DNA from: JADGAU01 sp045047105
GTDB lineage: Bacteria; Pseudomonadota; Gammaproteobacteria; GRL18
NCBI GenBank assembly: GCA_045047105.1
Contig: JASFYQ010000153.1
Location: 1-42,121 of the forward strand
DNA: 42,121 bases
Reading direction: 5' to 3'
Positions 1 to 9,192 of the stretch are shown piece by piece; position 1 is the stretch's first letter; every line of letters begins with the position of its first letter. The notes under the pieces were generated by a model. The model did not search any database and was not told the DNA's origin. It saw nothing but the letters and a program-made list of their open reading frames with translations. The position numbers and the translations under genes are program-made.

Positions 1-290
1 TGGGGGATAAAGCACATAGTCGTATCTTACAAGGAAAAGCAGCTATGGCTATAATTACAACCGGGCATGAGCAGGAGGCCTATCAAAAAGGTGGATTTAA
101 TAATTATCCTCTGGAAGACTTTATTCGCCCCTTAGAGCAAATGTCTATTCTTTGTGGCATGAAATACTACCCCCCACTCACCTTACACCAGGCACATAAA
201 GCAACTACAGAAGAGTTAATAGCATTTAGTGATAGCTATAAACAACGTATGGATCAATTAACCCAACTACCTAGTTTTAACAATGAATGA
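1..290 (+). CDS. KefG/KefF-like NAD(P)H oxidoreductase, C-terminal part (5' end outside window)
   Basis: This is the 3' end of a flavodoxin-fold quinone oxidoreductase that serves as the ancillary, activating subunit of a glutathione-gated potassium efflux system. The reading frame is open from base 3, before the first internal ATG at 45, so the gene runs in from the left. The visible part contains the family's GK-x-A-x(4)-TTG-x-E-x-AY segment and the PLEDFIRPLEQ...CGM-x-YYPP stretch typical of KefG/KefF. The stop (288-290) overlaps the start of the next gene, a Kef antiporter, by 8 bases, so the two are translationally coupled. That pairing is the main support for the KefG/KefF assignment. 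Which of the two subtypes it is cannot be told from this fragment. Confidence 0.85.
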   Translation, partial: GDKAHSRILQGKAAMAIITTGHEQEAYQKGGFNNYPLEDFIRPLEQMSILCGMKYYPPLTLHQAHKATTEELIAFSDSYKQRMDQLTQLPSFNNE

Positions 291-2088
291 GCACTTACTC
301 TTAGTTAATATTCTCATCTACCTGTTTGCTGCGGTTATTGCAGTACCTTTATTTAAAAAATTGGGACTGGGTTCGGTATTAGGTTATTTAGTTGCAGGTG
401 TGGTTATTGGTCCCTGGGGTTTAGCATTAATCACAAAAACTCAGGATATACTGCATTTTGCTGAATTTGGTGTGGTGCTTTTATTATTTTTAATCGGCCT
501 GGAGCTAGAACCCAAACGCTTATGGGAGATGCGACATTCTATAATCGGAATGGGTGGTGGACAAATCCTCTTAACCAGTCTTTTTTTATTTCTTATTGGT
601 TTATTTTATGATCTCAGCTGGAGTACTGCTTTAATTATTGCCATGTCTCTTTCCCTGTCTTCAACCGCGATTGCTTTACAAATTTTAAATGAGAGAAACC
701 TGTTAAGCAGCCATACGGGAAACTCTGCTTTTTCGGTATTATTATTTCAGGATCTTGCTGTTATTCCCATGATGGCAGCTATTCCGTTACTGGGAGGCAG
801 CCATATAGCAGAAGACAGTGGTTTATTTTCTGCAATTGCAGAAGTAGTTGGAGTTATTGCTCTGGTAGTTATTGGAGGTCATTACCTTACCGAACCCATC
901 TTTAGAATTATTGCTCGTACCCATATGCGGGAAATGTTTATTGCCTTCTCGCTGTTACTGATTATAGCTATTGCCCTACTTATGGATAAAGTTGGCCTAT
1001 CTATGGCTCTGGGCAGTTTCCTTGCAGGTGTTTTATTAGCCGAATCAGAGTTTCGACATGAACTGGAAGTCGAAATTGAGCCCTTTAAAGGATTATTAAT
1101 GGGGCTTTTTTTTATTGCTATAGGAATGTCTATTAATTTTGGACTATTAATTGAGCATCCTCTATTTATTCTTTCTCTGGTTATCATGCTGGTGCTTGTT
1201 AAGCTCTTTGTATTATTTGTTATTGCCAGATTATTCTCCTTTCCCAGTAGCCAATTCCCGTTGTTCACCATTGTATTATCCCAGGGTGGTGAATTTGCTT
1301 TTGTTTTATTTACTCTGGCAGGAGATACAGGAGTTCTTAGCGCACAAGTTATTGAGCCTTTAATTGTGGTAGTGGCATTATCTATGGCAATTACTCCATT
1401 ATTAATGTTATTAAATGATCATTTTATTGAGCCACGATTTGCTAAGCTGTCTTCAATTCCAGCAGATGTGGAGATTGAAGATCTGAACCATCCCGTTATT
1501 ATTGCTGGTTTTGGTCGGTTTGGTCGTGTAGTTGGACGGCTTTTACATGCGAATAAAATCCCCACTACTATTTTAGATCATGATCCGGATATGATTGTAG
1601 ATACACGTGCTTATGGTTATAAAGTCTATTATGGTGATGCCCGTAAAGCTGCTTTATTGCACTCTGCGGGGGCAGGTTCAGCAAAAGTAATGATCGTTTG
1701 TGTGGACGATCCACAAATGGCACTGGATGTAATTGATACAGCAAGAAAACATTTTCCTCATCTTACTATTTTATCGCGTGCTTATGATATGGGCCATGCA
1801 TTTGAACTATTAGATAGAGGTGTAGAACTTTTTCAACGTGAAATGCTCAGCTCTGCTATGGTATTAGGAGAAAAAACACTGGTTGAATTGGGTTATGGAG
1901 CCTATCAGGCACATTGTGCTACAAAAGTTTTTGCTGATCACGATAGCAGCTTATTTAAACAACTGTATAAAGCCGATGTGCTGGAAAAACGGATAACTAT
2001 TTCCCGTAATGCCAGAGATGAGCTAGCTAAGGTATTAGCGGGTGATGAAGACGAACTAAAAAGACAAAAGAATGGGGTTTGGGAATAG
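283..2088 (+). CDS. kefB: Glutathione-regulated K+/H+ antiporter (KefB/KefC family)
   Basis: The 601-residue protein is close to the usual 600-620 for KefB/KefC. The first ~390 residues are a monovalent cation:proton antiporter-2 domain with about a dozen hydrophobic segments. Around residue 405 a Rossmann-type TrkA-N/RCK domain begins with the GFGRFG nucleotide-binding loop, followed by an acidic residue pair (LDHD) at the end of the second strand. Family knowledge: these systems release K+ and acidify the cytoplasm in response to electrophile-glutathione adducts, gated by glutathione binding to the RCK domain and helped by a KefF/KefG flavoprotein, here encoded just upstream with an 8-base overlap. 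KefB versus KefC cannot be separated firmly; the symbol reflects general similarity. No clear terminator follows before the convergent gene at 2145. Confidence 0.9.
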   Translation: MNEHLLLVNILIYLFAAVIAVPLFKKLGLGSVLGYLVAGVVIGPWGLALITKTQDILHFAEFGVVLLLFLIGLELEPKRLWEMRHSIIGMGGGQILLTSLFLFLIGLFYDLSWSTALIIAMSLSLSSTAIALQILNERNLLSSHTGNSAFSVLLFQDLAVIPMMAAIPLLGGSHIAEDSGLFSAIAEVVGVIALVVIGGHYLTEPIFRIIARTHMREMFIAFSLLLIIAIALLMDKVGLSMALGSFLAGVLLAESEFRHELEVEIEPFKGLLMGLFFIAIGMSINFGLLIEHPLFILSLVIMLVLVKLFVLFVIARLFSFPSSQFPLFTIVLSQGGEFAFVLFTLAGDTGVLSAQVIEPLIVVVALSMAITPLLMLLNDHFIEPRFAKLSSIPADVEIEDLNHPVIIAGFGRFGRVVGRLLHANKIPTTILDHDPDMIVDTRAYGYKVYYGDARKAALLHSAGAGSAKVMIVCVDDPQMALDVIDTARKHFPHLTILSRAYDMGHAFELLDRGVELFQREMLSSAMVLGEKTLVELGYGAYQAHCATKVFADHDSSLFKQLYKADVLEKRITISRNARDELAKVLAGDEDELKRQKNGVWE

Positions 2089-2144
2089 TTAAATTTGTTA
2101 TTAGCATACCCCTTCTTCTCTTTTTTAGGTTCTCGATTAGCCTT

Positions 2145-3140
2145 TTAGAAATTGTCTCCATCAATCAGGTCGCCTATACCCCCAAGTATAGAGCCTTCAC
2201 CTTTACTGCCGCCTCTTTGAGGTGCGGCGGCTAGCATTCTTCCCGCTAAACGAGAGAAAGGCAGCGATTGCAACCAGACTTTTCCCGGGCCTTGAAGGTG
2301 TGCAAAAAACAGTCCTTCACCACCAAATAAAGCGGATTTAATTCCACCCACTTGCTGTACATCAAAATTAACTGTTTCAGTAAAAGCAACTACACAGCCT
2401 GTATCTACATGAAGCTGTTCGCCTGCTTTTAATTCACGTTCGATAACCGTGCCACCTGCATGAATAAAGACCATGCCATCACCTTCGAGGCGTTGCATGA
2501 TAAAACCTTCACCGCCAAATAAACCGGTTAGAATCTTTTTCTGAAAGTGAATGCCAATAGAAACACCTTTGGCTGCACATAAAAAACTGTCTTTCTGGCA
2601 GATTAAAACACCATTAACATTAGGTAAAGTAATAGGCAGAATATGACCAGGATAAGGTGCTCCAAAGGCAACATGTGCCTTGCCCTGACCCTGATGAGTA
2701 AATACCGTGGTAAATAAACTTTCACCGGTTATCAGGCGTTTTCCTGCACCTAATAATTTATCCATAAAACCGCCCGCATTATCATTATGTGATCCATCAC
2801 CAAAGACGGTATCTAGATTAATGTGGCAATCCTTGTACATCATAGCACCAGCTTCGGCAACAGCGCTTTCACCCGGGTCTAGTTCAATCTCAACAAACTG
2901 CATCTCTGTACCAAAAATCTTAAAATCAATTTCATCAGAAGAGGCCATAGAAACGGGAGGCGGAGCCATCTGAGCTATACTTTGTTCTTGTAGTTCTACA
3001 ATTTGTTTAATTGGCAGCCATTCTGCAAAACCTTCTTTCCAGGCATGCCCATTAGAATCGGTGCTGGCTTTAGTAATTGCATCTGCTAAAGTGAGAGGGC
3101 CTATTTGTTGACCATTATAACTAAGATACCAGGATGACAT
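2145..3140 (-). CDS. AIM24/TIGR00266-family protein with N-terminal GYF_2 domain
   Basis: Residues 1-50 match a GYF_2 domain (WYLSYNGQQIGPLTL...W...GFAEWLPI), a small protein-interaction module. Residues ~70-310 are an AIM24/TIGR00266 beta-sandwich, recognisable from GESAVAEAGAMMYK and the repeated glycine-rich strands with GGEGFIMQRLEG-type turns. The bacterial family has no established biochemical role; the yeast namesake AIM24 is a mitochondrial inner-membrane protein. There is no signal peptide, so it is probably cytosolic. The start has a strong GAGGAGG ribosome site within the end of the upstream TerB-type gene, and the two genes are separated by one base, so they form an operon. The C-terminal ~25 residues are glycine-rich. 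Confidence 0.85.
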   Translation of the reverse strand: MSSWYLSYNGQQIGPLTLADAITKASTDSNGHAWKEGFAEWLPIKQIVELQEQSIAQMAPPPVSMASSDEIDFKIFGTEMQFVEIELDPGESAVAEAGAMMYKDCHINLDTVFGDGSHNDNAGGFMDKLLGAGKRLITGESLFTTVFTHQGQGKAHVAFGAPYPGHILPITLPNVNGVLICQKDSFLCAAKGVSIGIHFQKKILTGLFGGEGFIMQRLEGDGMVFIHAGGTVIERELKAGEQLHVDTGCVVAFTETVNFDVQQVGGIKSALFGGEGLFFAHLQGPGKVWLQSLPFSRLAGRMLAAAPQRGGSKGEGSILGGIGDLIDGDNF

Positions 3141-3141
3141 A

Positions 3142-3984
3142 TTATTCCTCCTCTACTAAAAATTGTTGATTAATTCTGTTGATAGTTTGGCTATCCAGTT
3201 TTAAATTAGCAGCCAGATCTTTTAAATATTCTGCTTCTTCCTCGGTATCTACAACAATAGCTATTAGAGAAACCATATAGACTTTTTCTGCCATTTCTAA
3301 ATCGTTTACTCTTTCACATATTTGTTGCATAGAGGGGGGATTATTAAGGCGAGTCTCCATATAATCAAAACCTTCTTGATCGCTACCAATATCTTTTAAT
3401 TGTTGCATTATTTTAAGCTCTTCACTGCTATCAATTTCTCCATCAGCATTTGCAGCAGCTAACATTGCATCAATAAGTAACAAGGCTTGCTCGGTAGCAC
3501 TTTGCTCAGTTGCTGTGGCAGTGCTTGTAGCAGGCATTGGAGGTGGAGCTATAGTCGATGTTGATGGCGGGGCAACAGGTGGTGCTGAGGGAGGAGCCGC
3601 TGATAGTGTAGATGGAGGTGCAGCTGATGGTGTAGATGGAGGAGCCGCTGATAGTGTAGAGGGAGGAGCCGCTGATAGTGTAGATGGAGGTGCCGCTGAT
3701 AGTGTAGATGGAGGTGCAGCTGATAGTGTAGATGGAGGTGCAGCTGATGGTGTAGATGGAGGTGCAGCTGATATAGGGGGAGGTGTTACTTGATTGTTTG
3801 AAGTTGCAGGTGCTGGAGGTCTATTTGTTATGGTTTTTGTTTGCTTACTCTCCTGAGTAAAATGCTCATAGGCCGCAATAGCAATGCCTAATGCCCCCAT
3901 TCCTAATGCAGCCTTGCCTCCAGGCTGGTTATCACCTGTAACACTTTTAAGTAGTCCACCTAATAAACTTTGTGCATCAAACAT
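3142..3984 (-). CDS. TerB/DUF533-type protein with proline-rich octapeptide repeat linker
   Basis: The N-terminus (MFDAQSLLGGLLKS, then a GGKAALGMGALGIA glycine-rich hydrophobic segment) is typical of DUF533 proteins. Residues ~165-280 form an all-helical TerB-like domain (ALLLIDAMLAAANADGEID...). Between them lies a low-complexity linker of about eight SAAPPST(L/P) octapeptides encoded by a 24-bp tandem repeat. TerB domains are found in tellurite-resistance and envelope-stress contexts, but no function is established for this family. The start has an AAGGAAAA ribosome site. It is cotranscribed with the AIM24 gene downstream. About 165 bases separate it from the HD-GYP gene upstream, so it may have its own promoter, though I could not identify a convincing one. 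Confidence 0.82.
   Translation of the reverse strand: MFDAQSLLGGLLKSVTGDNQPGGKAALGMGALGIAIAAYEHFTQESKQTKTITNRPPAPATSNNQVTPPPISAAPPSTPSAAPPSTLSAAPPSTLSAAPPSTLSAAPPSTLSAAPPSTPSAAPPSTLSAAPPSAPPVAPPSTSTIAPPPMPATSTATATEQSATEQALLLIDAMLAAANADGEIDSSEELKIMQQLKDIGSDQEGFDYMETRLNNPPSMQQICERVNDLEMAEKVYMVSLIAIVVDTEEEAEYLKDLAANLKLDSQTINRINQQFLVEEE
3581..3772. repeat. 24-bp in-frame tandem repeat (about 8 copies)
   Basis: On the + strand the unit reads roughly GGAGGTGCAGCTGATAGTGT followed by AGAT, repeated about eight times with small substitutions (GCAGCT/GCCGCT, GATAGT/GATGGT). The 24-base period keeps frame and encodes the SAAPPST(L/P) octapeptide in the minus-strand gene. Copy number could vary by slippage without frameshift. 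Confidence 0.9.
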
Positions 3985-4148
3985 ATGGTTTTCCTTGTTA
4001 CTTATTAATGTTATTTTTATTATTAAATAATAACATGCTTAATAATAAAACAGAATAATAAGTTTTTAAATCAGCTCGAATAAAGTAATGGTGCGACTAA
4101 AGCTGTACTCAGACCCAGGCTTTCGATTGGAGGCAGGTTTTTATCAAA

Positions 4149-5210
4149 TTATAATAACAGTTTGCTTTTTTTATCTTCCCAGTCTTCTTTAATTTGAATT
4201 ATTTCGTCTTGAATGGCTAAAAAGGTACTAACAAAGTCTGGGTCAAAATGTTTTCCACTTTCTTCTTCTATGAGTGTAAGAGCTTTCTCTCCTGGCCATG
4301 CCTTTTTATAGGGGCGCTCCATGGTAAGTGCATCAAATACGTCTGCAATGGCAACAATTCGAGCAGATTCGGGTATTCTTTCTGCTTTTAACCCTTCCGG
4401 GTAACCTGTTCCATCGTACTTTTCATGGTGGGATAGTGCAATTTCAGCCGCCATGTGGAATAGGTGTGATTTTCCTTTTTTTAAAATTTGGTAACCAATA
4501 ATTGAATGCCCTTGCATAATTAACCACTCTTCATCCGATAGTTTTCGAGGGGCCTTTAGAATACTGTCAGGTATTCCAATTTTTCCCATATCATGCATTG
4601 GAGCGGCCATTTCTAATAATTCCACCTGTGGCACAGGCCAGTTTAAAGCATGTGCCAGGGCTGCACTATAGGAGGCCATGCGCCAGATATGTACACCAGT
4701 ATCAGTATCATTATAATGCCCTGCTTCACCCAACATATAGATGGCTGATTTTTGATTGTCCATGAGTTCTTTGGTTTGCATATCAACAATAAACTGGCAA
4801 GCTCGTTGTTGATTAGCCAGGGCAAGGTGGGTTTTTACTCGGGATTTAACAATACCTGGATTTATCGGTTTGGTAATATAATCAACTCCACCTACATCAA
4901 AACCTTTTTGCTCATCTTTTGCATCTAACATTGCAGTAATAAAAATAACGGGAATATTAAAGGTTTTTTGGTTTGCTTTTAATTGTTTGCATACTTCATA
5001 ACCATCCATCTCTGGCATCATAATGTCCAGTAAAATAAGATCGGGTGGTTGCATATTAGCAATTTTAAGAGCGATGTTGCCATTAATGGCGGCTTTTATT
5101 TCATAGCTATTGCCTAATACCCCCTTTAGTACATCAAGGTTTGCAGGGGTATCATCAACAATAAGAATAGTTTGCCTTAACGCTTTTTTATCAGCCATAT
5201 TTCCACTCAT
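4149..5210 (-). CDS. Response regulator with HD-GYP domain (probable c-di-GMP phosphodiesterase, RpfG type)
   Basis: Residues ~14-130 are a receiver domain: the acidic pair is at 19-20, the phosphoacceptor Asp62 is in LILLDIMMPEMDG, and the conserved lysine is in ITKPI. Residues ~165-345 are an HD-GYP domain with HDMGKIGIPD (His206/Asp207) and HHEKYDGTGYP (261-271), so the metal ligands and the GYP signature are all present and the enzyme should be active. Family knowledge: HD-GYP proteins hydrolyse cyclic di-GMP. The gene follows the large hybrid kinase with a 13-base gap, so it is the likely output of that kinase. A second in-frame Met at residue 5 is an alternative start. Confidence 0.92.
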   Translation of the reverse strand: MSGNMADKKALRQTILIVDDTPANLDVLKGVLGNSYEIKAAINGNIALKIANMQPPDLILLDIMMPEMDGYEVCKQLKANQKTFNIPVIFITAMLDAKDEQKGFDVGGVDYITKPINPGIVKSRVKTHLALANQQRACQFIVDMQTKELMDNQKSAIYMLGEAGHYNDTDTGVHIWRMASYSAALAHALNWPVPQVELLEMAAPMHDMGKIGIPDSILKAPRKLSDEEWLIMQGHSIIGYQILKKGKSHLFHMAAEIALSHHEKYDGTGYPEGLKAERIPESARIVAIADVFDALTMERPYKKAWPGEKALTLIEEESGKHFDPDFVSTFLAIQDEIIQIKEDWEDKKSKLLL

Positions 5211-5223
5211 TTTATCTCAGCTA

Positions 5224-8200
5224 TTACTCTAAAATAATTAATTCTTTCCTAAGTTTTTTAGCTGCATCTGTTGCAGACTCAAAATCATATTTAGTTAGCT
5301 GTTTTTTAATTAATTTAAGCTGGTGTTTTATTTTAGTATTTATATCTGATTTTAAAAGTGTATCAATAATACCTTCTGAATCGGTATTATAGGATTCTAA
5401 TAAGGATAATAAATTATTGAGTTTCTCATCTAATTGTTTATCACTTATGCTGCTCTCTGTAGTTACATTATTATTAGCGGGTTGAAAAGATTGTTTATGT
5501 TTAATAATTGATTGAATTTCAATAACTATTTGCTTTAATTGTTTCTGTGCCTGATCAATTTCAGTTGAGCAGGAGATGAGTGTTTGTTTTGCTGTGCTCT
5601 TGTTTTGTTGTGCATCTTTTATACATGTTTCCATTTTTTTAGTTATCTGAAATACAGAATCTGCTCCCACATTCCCGGCAACACCTTTAAGAGTATGGGC
5701 ACATCGAATAGCCGATTCAAAATCATCAGAGTTTAAAAAACTACATATTTTATTGATGTCGTTTTGATGATCCTGGATAAATGTTTCTAAAATAAGTAGC
5801 AATAGACTGCTATCGTTATCCAGGCGCAGAAGGGCATTTTCATAATCAATATATTGTAAATCATTAAAAATGTGTGCCGTTGTACTATTCTTACTTGTTG
5901 CTATAAGTGGGGCTTTGTTAATTTCTGTATTACTACTATGTGGTAATTTTTTTTGCTCAATATTTACCCATTTTGCAATGGTTGAAAACATGTCTATAAC
6001 ATTAATTGGTTTACTAATATAATCATTCATTCCAGCCGCTATGGCTTGTTTATGATCACTTTCCATTGCATTTGCTGTCATTGCAATAATAACTAACTCT
6101 GAATCAAACTCCCTGATTTTTCTGGTTGCAGTATAACCATCTATAATAGGCATTTGTATATCCATTAATACCGCATCAAAATTGTAGTTTCTGGTTTGTT
6201 CAATTGCTTCTTGGCCATTATTGGCTATACTGACAGAGATATTATTATTGCTAAGTAATTCTGTTGCGAGTTCCTGATTCAATATATTATCTTCAACCAG
6301 CAAAATTTTTGCACCAGATAATTGAGCAATTTTAGCCTGATCTAGCAGCTTATTATTTTGTTTTCTGCTGTTGGTGGTAGTGGTAGTGGAGAGGCCAAAG
6401 CTATTCATTATTGCGTCCAGCAAGCTGGGTGGTGTAATAGGCTTGGTGAGTATTTTAGGTATTGTTACATTTAATTGTTTTGCCTTATCTGATACTGCGT
6501 CTTTACCATAAGCAGTAACCATTATAACGGAAGGTGGTACATCAGGGCATTGCTGATACAATTTCTGAACCGTTTGTACGCCATCTAATCCAGGCATTTT
6601 CCAATCCATTAATAACAAATCAAATGCTGCATTGGCATTTGCTGCTGCTAACACTGTATCAATAGCCTGTTGTCCATTTTCTACAATAGTTACTTGCATT
6701 TTTAGATGTTCAGACATTGCTGCAAGTATTTCTCTGGAACTGGCATTATCATCGACAATTAATAGACGTTTTCCCTGTATTTGACTTATATCTGCTAGAG
6801 AGTTTATTGGCGGGGTATTTATTAATGTTTCTTCACTCTTGTCTTGTAAAGAAAATACCGCAGTGAATGAAAAGGTACTACCATTTTGGTATTCACTCTT
6901 AACCCAGATTGTCCCCCCCATTAATTCAGTTAGTGTTTTTGATATGGCTAAGCCAAGGCCTGTTCCACCATATTTGCGCGTAGTAGATGAATCTGCCTGA
7001 TTAAAAGAATGGAACAGTTTTTGTTGTTGCTCAGGGGTCATTCCAATACCACTGTCCTGAATTGAAAATAATAGCTCAATCTGTCTTTCCTGGTATTTTT
7101 GTGCTGACTTGTGGAGCTGGATGCGGATGATTATTTCGCCCTGCTCAGTGAACTTAACGGCATTATTTGCCAGATTGACTAATATCTGGCTTAATCTTAA
7201 AGGATCTCCAATTAATGCACAGGGGACATTAGCATCTTTATCAAATAATAATTCGAGAGATTTTTCTTCTATATTATTGCCAATAATGGTGGATAAGTTT
7301 TCAAATATCTCACTCAAATTAAAATTTACTTGCTCTAGTTCCAGTTTTCCCGCTTCAATTTTTGAAAAATCTAAAATATCATTAATTATGCCTAGTAGTG
7401 ATTCAGCAGAATAATGTACCTTTTCGATATAATTGTGTTGTTTTTCATTTAAATCTGTTTGCAGGGCTAAATAGGACATGCCAATTATTGCATTCATTGG
7501 GGTCCTGATTTCATGGCTCATATTTGCTAGAAAATCACTTTTTTCCTTATTTGCCTGTTCTGCTAATTTTTTTGCATTAAACAGTTCTGCCTCGGCTTGT
7601 TTACGACTGGATATATCCTGAAAAACTGCAACTGAGCCTATAATTATTTTTTTATCACCTTCTTTGCCAGATTTTTCTTCATAGAGAGGAGTTGATATAA
7701 TAGAGACTGGGAATAAAATACCCTGTTTATTGGTAAAATATTCGCTGTCAGATCGGTAAATTTTCCCCTGTTTGATGCTCTTATGGGTCGGGCATTCATG
7801 GGCTGGAACATGTGTGCCATCTAAGGTCTGGAAATGAATTTTATTATGGATATTAATCCCCAATAATTCTTCCTGGCTCCATCCGGTTAGCTTTTCTGTT
7901 TCTGGATTAACAAACAGGCAATTGCCTTTATTATCTAAAGCATATACTCCTTCTCCCATTGTATCTGTTAATCCCTGCAAGAAGCGGTTGGACTTATTTA
8001 GGCTTTCCTCCATCTCTTTTCGTTTAGTAATATCTGTACGGATAGCAATATATTTAAAAGGATGCCCCTGTGTATCTAAAAAAGGAACAATGGTTGCAGA
8101 AACCCAATAATAAGAACCTGATTTGGTTTTATTCTTTATCTCCCCATGCCATACTTTTCCAGCGGAAATTGTTTCCCATAATTGCTTATATAGTGCAGGC

Positions 8201-9192
8201 GAGTGTTCCCCTGATTTAACAATGCGATGGTTTTTACCAATTAATTCTTTCTGTTTATAACCACTGATTTTGCAGAATTTATCATTTGCATAGGTAATTA
8301 CGCCTCTTATATCGGTACTACTAACAATTGCATGTTGGTCTAATGCAAAAATTTGAAAATGCAGATCTTGAGTCAGTGTTTGTAATTTTTTATTGGTTGT
8401 ATTTATCTGAGCAATGATCTTTTGGCTAATATAAATAATAATAAGTATAACGCTAAAAGAAAGTAAAAATTGTAAAATATAGTATTGTATTTTATTTTTA
8501 TAAACTTTCTCTTGCAGGGTAAAAAGTCGCTGCTGGCTTTCATAAAAAAGACGGTTGGCATTTTGGGTCAGGCGATTAAAAGTTGGAGCAAATAATTGTA
8601 ATTGCAGTTTTATTTTTATTGCCGTAAGAGCATAATTTTTATTGTCTTTTAATGCCAGATAGTTATCTCTTGCATTGAGCAGGAGCAGGATTTCCTGCAT
8701 TTTTTTATTAAGAGTAATTAGTTTGGGTCTTAATTCAATATTTTCTAAAACATATTGACCGGGTGAAGGTTGATAAAAATATTTTATGCTTTGCATAGTC
8801 ACGTCTTTATTGGTCAGGTTGAGTCTTTTTTCTCGTTTAAGCTCTCCTCCTTGTGACAAGACTGTTAAGGCATTATTAAGCTCTTTGTTTTGCTCGTTAA
8901 ATACCTGCATGGTAATGCGTTGTCGGTTTTTTCCTGTAGTTGTGGCTAATTTATAGACCGTAGCTCTGATTCTGTGGATATCAGAAATAATAATTTCACC
9001 AATATGTAATCGAGCCTTTTCATTTTCGAGGTTGCTATTGAGTTTATTAATAAGATGGCTAAAGCCAATTTCCATGGCAATTAATAATAAAATGCCCAGT
9101 AAATAAATACTTAATTGCAAATAAATGGGTGCAGAGGAAACGCCTTTAGAGTTAATGGTATTATATATTTCTCGAAGTTGATGAGATTTCAT
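5224..9192 (-). CDS. Hybrid sensor histidine kinase (periplasmic helical sensor, PAS-PAS-HisKA-HATPase-REC-REC-HPt)
   Basis: The protein has 1322 residues. Membrane helices at ~23-44 and ~238-258 enclose a ~190-residue, mostly helical periplasmic domain. Two PAS/PAC units follow (~280-395, ~400-535). The HisKA box has His560 in FLANMSHEIRTPMNAI. The ATPase N box (NLANNAVKFT, ~673-682) and G boxes (DSGIGM, GGTGLGL) are intact. Two receivers carry phosphoacceptors Asp863 (LLLMDWKMPG) and Asp1011 (VLMDIQMP). A histidine phosphotransfer domain has His1166 (CAHTLKG). All relay residues are present, so a His-Asp-His-Asp phosphorelay to the HD-GYP regulator downstream is plausible. It starts at the base next to the stop codon of the upstream binding-protein gene, so the two are coupled. 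A helical sensor beside a periplasmic binding protein recalls TorT-TorS. Confidence 0.92.
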   Translation of the reverse strand: MKSHQLREIYNTINSKGVSSAPIYLQLSIYLLGILLLIAMEIGFSHLINKLNSNLENEKARLHIGEIIISDIHRIRATVYKLATTTGKNRQRITMQVFNEQNKELNNALTVLSQGGELKREKRLNLTNKDVTMQSIKYFYQPSPGQYVLENIELRPKLITLNKKMQEILLLLNARDNYLALKDNKNYALTAIKIKLQLQLFAPTFNRLTQNANRLFYESQQRLFTLQEKVYKNKIQYYILQFLLSFSVILIIIYISQKIIAQINTTNKKLQTLTQDLHFQIFALDQHAIVSSTDIRGVITYANDKFCKISGYKQKELIGKNHRIVKSGEHSPALYKQLWETISAGKVWHGEIKNKTKSGSYYWVSATIVPFLDTQGHPFKYIAIRTDITKRKEMEESLNKSNRFLQGLTDTMGEGVYALDNKGNCLFVNPETEKLTGWSQEELLGINIHNKIHFQTLDGTHVPAHECPTHKSIKQGKIYRSDSEYFTNKQGILFPVSIISTPLYEEKSGKEGDKKIIIGSVAVFQDISSRKQAEAELFNAKKLAEQANKEKSDFLANMSHEIRTPMNAIIGMSYLALQTDLNEKQHNYIEKVHYSAESLLGIINDILDFSKIEAGKLELEQVNFNLSEIFENLSTIIGNNIEEKSLELLFDKDANVPCALIGDPLRLSQILVNLANNAVKFTEQGEIIIRIQLHKSAQKYQERQIELLFSIQDSGIGMTPEQQQKLFHSFNQADSSTTRKYGGTGLGLAISKTLTELMGGTIWVKSEYQNGSTFSFTAVFSLQDKSEETLINTPPINSLADISQIQGKRLLIVDDNASSREILAAMSEHLKMQVTIVENGQQAIDTVLAAANANAAFDLLLMDWKMPGLDGVQTVQKLYQQCPDVPPSVIMVTAYGKDAVSDKAKQLNVTIPKILTKPITPPSLLDAIMNSFGLSTTTTTNSRKQNNKLLDQAKIAQLSGAKILLVEDNILNQELATELLSNNNISVSIANNGQEAIEQTRNYNFDAVLMDIQMPIIDGYTATRKIREFDSELVIIAMTANAMESDHKQAIAAGMNDYISKPINVIDMFSTIAKWVNIEQKKLPHSSNTEINKAPLIATSKNSTTAHIFNDLQYIDYENALLRLDNDSSLLLLILETFIQDHQNDINKICSFLNSDDFESAIRCAHTLKGVAGNVGADSVFQITKKMETCIKDAQQNKSTAKQTLISCSTEIDQAQKQLKQIVIEIQSIIKHKQSFQPANNNVTTESSISDKQLDEKLNNLLSLLESYNTDSEGIIDTLLKSDINTKIKHQLKLIKKQLTKYDFESATDAAKKLRKELIILE

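Noticed and set aside
3515..3793. A plus-strand frame encoding a Gly/Ala/Asp/Val repeat protein opposite the TerB-type gene
   Set aside because: It is the complementary reading of the 24-bp tandem repeat; the minus-strand frame has flanking conserved domains and a ribosome site.
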